NCBI GenBank assembly: GCA_027627225.1
Contig: CM051036.1
Coordinates: forward strand, 39,262,426-39,326,425
DNA from: Congeria kusceri
Taxonomy: Eukaryota; Mollusca; Bivalvia; Myida; Dreissenidae
Direction: 5' to 3'
Length of the DNA: 64,000 nucleotides
Shown: in pieces, positions 58,581-64,000 of the stretch
How positions within the stretch are numbered: the first letter of the stretch is position 1
How the letters are laid out: every line of letters starts with the position of its first letter
Made by a program: the position numbers and the translations under genes
The notes under the pieces: generated by a model
The model's input: only the letters and a program-made list of their open reading frames with translations
What the model was told of the DNA's origin: nothing
Databases searched by the model: none

Positions 58581-60127
58581 GTAACTGTTAAATTCCAACC
58601 ATTAATTTTGGGCTGTTTGTTGCATTTCAAATAATTAAAATCATTCTCAAAATAATACCCTATAAACTACAGTAAATATAGTAAAAATACAATAATTGAC
58701 ACTTGTCACAGATTTTTCATACTACACACCAAGTATTCAGCGGAGTTTAACACACCATATTAATAAGGTGTGATCAACACAACTAACAATGGGTGGTATG
58801 CTTTATCCTAAATTGGTACCTTCGGACAATATTACACTTTGGCCATGGTACACTTGGGCTTGCTCCCATTAATACTAGTGATTTTTTTCATCTTTGGGGG
58901 AAAGGTGGCAGGGCCCTTCAGATGGGGAATTTTAAGCCAAAAGGGGATTTTTTTACGCATAATTACATGTTAATATTCTACTTTGTTATACAACATTAAT
59001 GAATTGTTTTGCTACTAATTATAATTTAGATTATGCACTAACTTGTTTTGATGAAAAATTGCTGGGATAGTTTACGAACATTCCTCAATCTTGGTGAATT
59101 TTTGTCAGATTTCGGTCAATTAAAAAAAATAAAGCTAATATTCTGAGGGGAATTTTCAGGTAAATATAGGGGAAAAATAGATACTTTTTAGCAGGGGAAT
59201 GGGGCCGAATATCAGCCCCAAATCAGGCCTAAAAAAACACTGAATACTCTTTAACAACCCCACAAAATTGTTTCACAATCACATTAATGAAATGAGTATA
59301 GTGCTTTTGCTCCTGAAAAAGTGTGGCACTTGAAAGATAAATACATGTTACTTGTAACCCTCACAGATTCATTCAAAATATTTAAGTTAAACTAAGAGAA
59401 ATAATGGAGATATTTCTTTTGAAATAAGACTATAATAAGTATTGTCAATACTGAAATTATTTGAAAGTACAAGTGAAGTAAGAAATGTATGAGTTTGCAT
59501 CTAAAAAATGTTTTTTCCCAATTTTTCATTTTCACACATTCACATAGAATTGATTTTTGAGGTTTAATCGCTGTACTACATGTATATGAGTATATGTTAT
59601 ATTTTGTTGTTATATGAATGTTTACATGTATAATTTAAACATGATTACGGGTATATAATTATGTGGATCTGTACTTCTGATTTATTTCTTTCATATGTTA
59701 TTATAATTACAACTACATTTTCATTATGAATGTATTTATATGCCGATGTGAAAGCATTCTTTCCTGGAATTTACGTTTTCATTGTGGAGATTTTGAAGAG
59801 ATGTATTTTGTACATTCGGCATTTGATTTGAAAGAACGGCTTATTTCGTATGTTTTGTGAAGAGTGTAGTTTTCATACGGTGTTTTACTTGCAATGGGTT
59901 TGCCAGGTAACTATTTAACATGCATTGGTTTCAGTAGTTATTTTAACAATATTCAAGTCCTGTGTGCATCATTCGGAACAACTTTTTTTCCAGTGAAATT
60001 CACTGACATTTAATCCCTTTATTTTTACCTAAGTTCTAACTGATCACTTGTTTGCTTTCTGTCACCAGTGGTACTTGCCTGTTGATACATGCCTGTTGAT
60101 ACATGCCTGTTTGTCACGTGTTGCTCG
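58581..60127. other. No gene recognised; possible 5' intron of the RRM gene
   Basis: AT-rich, with short random frames. Confidence 0.4.
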
Positions 60128-62013
60128 TAAAGGCCCTGTCACAGTGGCGAATTTGAGCTTCGAGTTCTGGAGAGTTATAACTCGCTGCGAAGTGGATGTG
60201 TTTGTCGCGAAAGTGTTTCAAGATGACGTTTGTTCCAGTTCTCTTCAACATTGACACGACACAAGTACGATACTCACATTTTATTTTGAGTTCAGCCGAG
60301 ATGTGTAGAATATCTTTTTTTCTCCAATCGAAGACTTGTCTTTAAGAAAGTACAAGTGTGGATGAGTCTGTACGACTGGTGAGGACATGAGTACAAGTTT
60401 ATGGCGACATTTTACGAGAAACAGAAGAGCAGATGTTGTAGGCAAGTCTCCCAAACTCTCAGCAAACTCGTATTATGTCGTAGAACGATAATATACGGAA
60501 ACATGCTATGACAAGGGAAGAAATATCTACGGAATGTGTTAGAGTGTGTATGAGAGTGCACGAGATTTCTTTGACATGTCTTCGACACATTTTTACGAGA
60601 ATATAAAGTGGCGGGGAAGCGGCGATAATTTTTAATGTTTTAAAATTCTCGCCACTACTTGGTGAGTTCTGGCGACAAGTGTTTTATTCAGACCCCTAAT
60701 CAGGGCGACGCCTCGCCACACCCCTTTATTGATCAGCCACCCTGCCCTTTTCAAAAGCAATGAGCCCCTCGTGCCCTCTAATAGATCTATCGACTGTATT
60801 GATTGTTAACGCGGGCCCTTTGTGATGGCATTTATTACCAACTAATCTGTGACCACCTGATAAGATCAACAGTAGGGGCAGTCAGATTACGAGTTTGTGT
60901 CCAGATACAATAAAATCATGCTTATTTTGTTGTATAATGAGCGTAAATTGTCTGCTTTTAACAGCCTTGTTTTCATATGCAATTTTTAACATGTTTTTGT
61001 TTCATCAATTTTTATGATAAACGTGATAACAAAGGGCAGAATGCATATAAATGTAGACTCAATGTCGTCTTTATTCATAAACTATGAAAAAATACCTGTG
61101 TATGCAATATTTCTTCCAATAATAACCAAAGATCCCTGAAAAAACGAATTGCAGAACTAGCTATAATTTCTGACAAATATATGCGGATATTCAATCCGAA
61201 TTTCAATGTTTGTTTTCTTAATGTTCAGCTTGACTTTTGCTTTTCAGCATTAATCAGAATAGTAGTAGCAAGGTCATCATCAACAGCACAATTCAAATAA
61301 ACCATGATGATGAAAATAAAATATTTCCTACAATAAAAAAGATGAAAAATAAAAATTATACCAGAGTAATAGGATTTTACCATTAATAAACATGATTAAA
61401 ATGTGTTAGTAAATTGACTTAATAATCATCAATTATATAAAAGGAATCAGTAATACTTCAAGAAAAACTATTTATATCTAATGTGCCCGTTTTAACAGTG
61501 TCACCACGAACATAATGCCCCTTTTCCAAATCAAGCGCCATGCCCCTCTGCCCTTCTAGATTAAACTCTAGGCGACGTAAGAAGACATAAGTAGACATCA
61601 CTGCAACAAAGAATGAAATGTGTACAAGATCTACACGACACCAGGCGAGTTACAACTAGGGAAAGATCTAGAGTAAAATAGCAGGGTGCTGCACCCTACT
61701 CCTTTTTGTTTCCCCCTGCTGCCCCACTAGGCTGGTCAACACAGAAATGTTGAATATATTTTGAAAATTTAATATATTTTTGCAAATATTAAAAGACAAA
61801 TTATTAGACTATGCTTAAAAGCCTTAACTACAAGCATTAGACTAATAAATATCCTGGATTTAGCAAATTATTAGAAAATGTCAACAGACTGGTCCGGCTT
61901 TTCACCCTGCTCCTTTTTAGCAGCACCCTGTACCTGTTGTGATCCTAGATCCTTCCGTTTACAACTTGCGCAAACTCGTAGCTCAAATTCGCCACAGTAT
62001 GACCGGGCCTTAA
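60128..62013. mobile_element. Harbinger-like MITE with TAA duplication, containing a nested element
   Basis: The left end AGGCCCTGTCACAGTGGCGA, then ATTTGAGCT (60131), is the near-perfect inverse of the right end agctcaaattcgccacagta, then tgaccgggcct (62010). TAA flanks it at 60128-60130 and 62011-62013; a 3-bp TAA/TTA duplication is characteristic of PIF/Harbinger elements. The inner part shows no transposase. The nested element is at 61659-61954. Confidence 0.8.
61659..61954. mobile_element. GGATCTAG/GGAGCAGGG-family MITE nested in the Harbinger-like element
   Basis: The left side (ggaaagatctagagtaaaat, then agcagggtgctgcaccct) mirrors the right side (ctgctcctttttagcagcac, then cctgtacc and gatcctagatcctt). 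Both sides also carry ggctggtcaacaca/caacagactggtcc words. It belongs to the family at 13258 and 13663. Confidence 0.6.
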
Positions 62014-62618
62014 AAGACCTGAACTGATAGTTTAATCTCGAACTAAAATAATTTCTTAAAAGTGATGGCATGTATAAAAATGATTTATTTAATAATTGGT
62101 TAATACATTAGTATTTTTCACTTCATTGAATCAGATATTTTTTTATTTTTTTTAAAACAACAACATAACTTGACTCAGTTATGGCTTTCTCATTAAATAT
62201 CGTTTAAACATAAGTTATTGACTTTATCACATCACACATTAGAATGACTTCTTAGGTTATTTTGAGCATAAGCATGTGTTCTGTATTTGTTCATCTTCAT
62301 GCATCACCAGTTTTAGTCATGATGTATATAAGATTTGTACATATGCATTATAATTTCAACATTGCCGACATTTTCATTATTATCTATTTAATGATTGGCA
62401 TCTATTGTTACTGTTAGTTATTCCTCAGTCTATCAATGAATTTCTTATCTTTGGTTTATAATTATGAAAGCTGTAAAAGTAGTCCTTACACTATACCTAA
62501 CAATGTAAGTGCATATTCATATTTTCATTTGATATTAAATATTAAAGTACATTATACTGTAATTGTATATTTTGTTATATTCATTATCCTGTGTTAACTG
62601 GGTATTTTTATATTTCAG
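62014..62618. other. Presumed 3' end of the 5' intron of the RRM gene
   Basis: AT-rich sequence ending in a polypyrimidine/acceptor (tttttatatttcag, 62605-62618) right before the coding exon. Confidence 0.6.
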
Positions 62619-63005
62619 ATATGGTAAAAATGAGTTCAAGAAGTAGAAGCCGATCTCGCGAAAGAGTAGACAAATTTGGCCGTACCGTTCCCCACAGTAG
62701 TTCAAGGTCACATTCTCGATCATTATCGAGGGAACGCTCCCATGATCGTTACAGCCGAAGACGTAGCAGATCGCCTGGACCAGCAGCTTACAGAAGCAGA
62801 TCACGGTCTGGCAGCATGTCGCATAGCTTTGGGCGAGGGCGGGGTAGATATGGACCCCCTGGTAGACGCTTGGAAGTGACTGATAGGACAAATATAGAAG
62901 ACCCTGCTTTTTTGAACGCGCGATTGTTTATTGGGAATTTGCCATCCGATAGAACGTCTAAAGAAGACTTAGAAAATCTCTTTCAGTCTTATGGCAAAAT
63001 TCTAG
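62619..63005 (+). CDS. RS-rich single-RRM RNA-binding protein, first coding exon
   Basis: The exon opens after an acceptor, with ATG at 62621 two bases in and a second Met (62630) three codons later. Residues 5-75 are rich in Arg-Ser (SSRSRSRSRERVD, RSRSRSGS), then a Gly/Arg stretch GRGRGRYGPPGRR, then an RRM beginning ARLFIGNL (RNP2, residues 102-107) and EDLENLFQSYGKIL. It ends inside Gly129 at donor GTAAGA. Such proteins act in nuclear pre-mRNA splicing or transcription, with RS repeats binding other SR factors. The DPAFLNARLFIGNL form and the short beta2-beta3 link recall hnRNP C/RALY and NCOA5-like RRMs more than TRA2 or SRSF proteins. Exact orthology is unsettled. Confidence 0.9.
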
Positions 63006-63676
63006 GTAAGATGTTGGTATCCAAGTGTTTGTTTATCTGATACTTTAATTGCCACTTCATGGGTCACTTCAAAGAAATTTTTGAATAGACAAGTACTTTA
63101 ATTTAGGATCTTAAAATGTAATTATTTTAATATTATGTGTAGGATTTTGCTTTAAGTATGGCAAACAAATCATTAAGTTTGAACAATTATTAGGGCCCAA
63201 ATCAAGCTTTACAGTTTTTAGCAACTAAGCTCATTTGGAAATCACTTGAAAAATTAATTACGGTGAAACCACTTTAAATATGGACACGATTCGCAAACTG
63301 GCATACAGTTCTCTCTAGCCAAATTGAAATAATAGTTTTCAGGTTTATTAACTATTTTCTTCGATTCTATGAATAAAAAGTTGTAACCAAACAATAAGTT
63401 GAATTTGTACTGATTAATATAAAACTATATACCTATGTAATTTTGATACATATTTTTGGCAACACCAGCCACATTTACCTTGTAGTATTCCTTTGGATTG
63501 TAGTTGTGTAGTTAAATAGTTTACTTGGCTTGGAAATGTTGTGACAGATGTATCATACTGCCATTTATTTTCAGGCTCATGAAGTGGTTGGGATGGACAT
63601 TTTTGACTGTTGGTAATACATACACAAAGAAAACATATTACATATGTTTTCTGTTATTGTTTTATTTTATTTCAAG

Positions 63677-63730
63677 ACCTGAACAGATTATCGACAGAAT
63701 AATGCCCAAAGCGTTAACCCATGGCAGAAG
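63677..63730 (+). other. Candidate cassette (poison) exon in intron 1 of the RRM gene
   Basis: A 54-nt segment lies between an acceptor (tttattttatttcaag) and a donor (gaag|gtaatg). Its length is a multiple of three, so it would keep phase, but joined to the upstream exon it reads (G)DLNRLSTE and then TAA. Inclusion would cause early termination. Poison cassette exons are known in many splicing-factor genes for autoregulation by decay. No transcript evidence is available here. Confidence 0.3.
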
Positions 63731-63799
63731 GTAATGTAACATTTTTCTTCAGCAAATCTTGTGAAAAATTGATTCACATTGTATGGCTGTCTGTTTCAG

Positions 63800-63910
63800 G
63801 AGTGTCCATCCACGACCGTGGCTTTGGATTTGTGCAGTTTGAAAGGGAAGAGGATGCACAGAAAGCCAAAGAGGGGGAAAGAGGAACTAAACTCAACGGA
63901 CAAGTGCTTG
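63800..63910 (+). CDS. RS-rich RRM protein, second coding exon (RNP1)
   Basis: After acceptor ctgtttcag the 111-nt exon completes Gly129 and reads VSIHDRGFGFVQFEREEDAQ, then KAKEGERGTKLNGQVL. RGFGFVQF is the RNP1 motif whose aromatic residues stack on RNA bases. The donor is cttg|gtaggg. Both exons end after codon base one, so the exon is symmetric. An acceptor-like tttag at the last bases of the window (63994-63998) may open the next exon. The gene continues to the right. Confidence 0.9.
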
Positions 63911-64000
63911 GTAGGGTGGCTAGTGTGGTTTTAACACATCAAATTCTGTACACAATTAAGAACATAGCGATAATTAGAATTTCATATCCAAATTTTAGGT

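Noticed and set aside
62676..62879. Second plus frame inside the RRM exon
   Set aside because: Shadow frame of the RS-rich coding exon, which has RNP motifs and splice signals in its own frame.

Overview
The window looks like animal nuclear DNA from a mollusc, most likely a bivalve. It is AT-rich and gene-poor, with spliced genes that have GT-AG introns and very dense small transposable elements. Several repeats are of types I associate with bivalve genomes: a tRNA-headed SINE, the ACAAGAGGGCC...GGTGAGCTA elements, and a GC-rich palindromic element of about 240 bp beginning TGAGGCGTGTCGTGGG. The last suggests a Dreissena-like mussel, but that is from memory and not tested.

Only two host genes are supported. 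On the minus strand, 23730-23291 holds the first two coding exons of a G-protein alpha subunit of the Go class: the myristoylation/palmitoylation N-terminus, then a 43-nt P-loop exon. On the plus strand, 62619-63910 holds the first two coding exons of an RS-rich, single-RRM RNA-binding protein that runs off the right edge. A third possible unit, 51387-52328 (+), has good splice signals but an unrecognised product and an in-frame stop.

The most informative mobile-element locus is 4.1-9.7 kb. An intact-looking Penelope-like retroelement (RT plus GIY-YIG endonuclease), with an inverted 5'-truncated copy joined head-to-head, lies inside an older, broken Penelope-like element on the opposite strand. 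The insertion is bounded by a perfect 13-bp target duplication, and the old element has its own inverted terminal copies.

Other regions, left to right: a degenerate tandem repeat (0.2-1.1 kb); an LTR-like mini-element inside a palindromic MITE (1.8-3.5 kb); a foldback element with periodic cores (10.5-12.2 kb); a hAT-like element with 8-bp target duplication (15.2-15.95 kb); a CG-rich palindromic element (16.95-17.93 kb); a 1.7-kb degenerate minisatellite (27.5-29.2 kb); three abutting MITEs (30.5-31.3 kb); a long hairpin (32.1 kb); nested rolling-circle-like elements (34.35-38.09 kb); a SINE with a 10-bp target duplication (39.1-39.5 kb); nested TIR elements (44.5-47.4 kb); a cluster of a 15-base word (48.4-50.8 kb); and a Harbinger-like MITE with a TAA duplication (60.1-62.0 kb). 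All were read by eye. No alignment, folding or database search was run.
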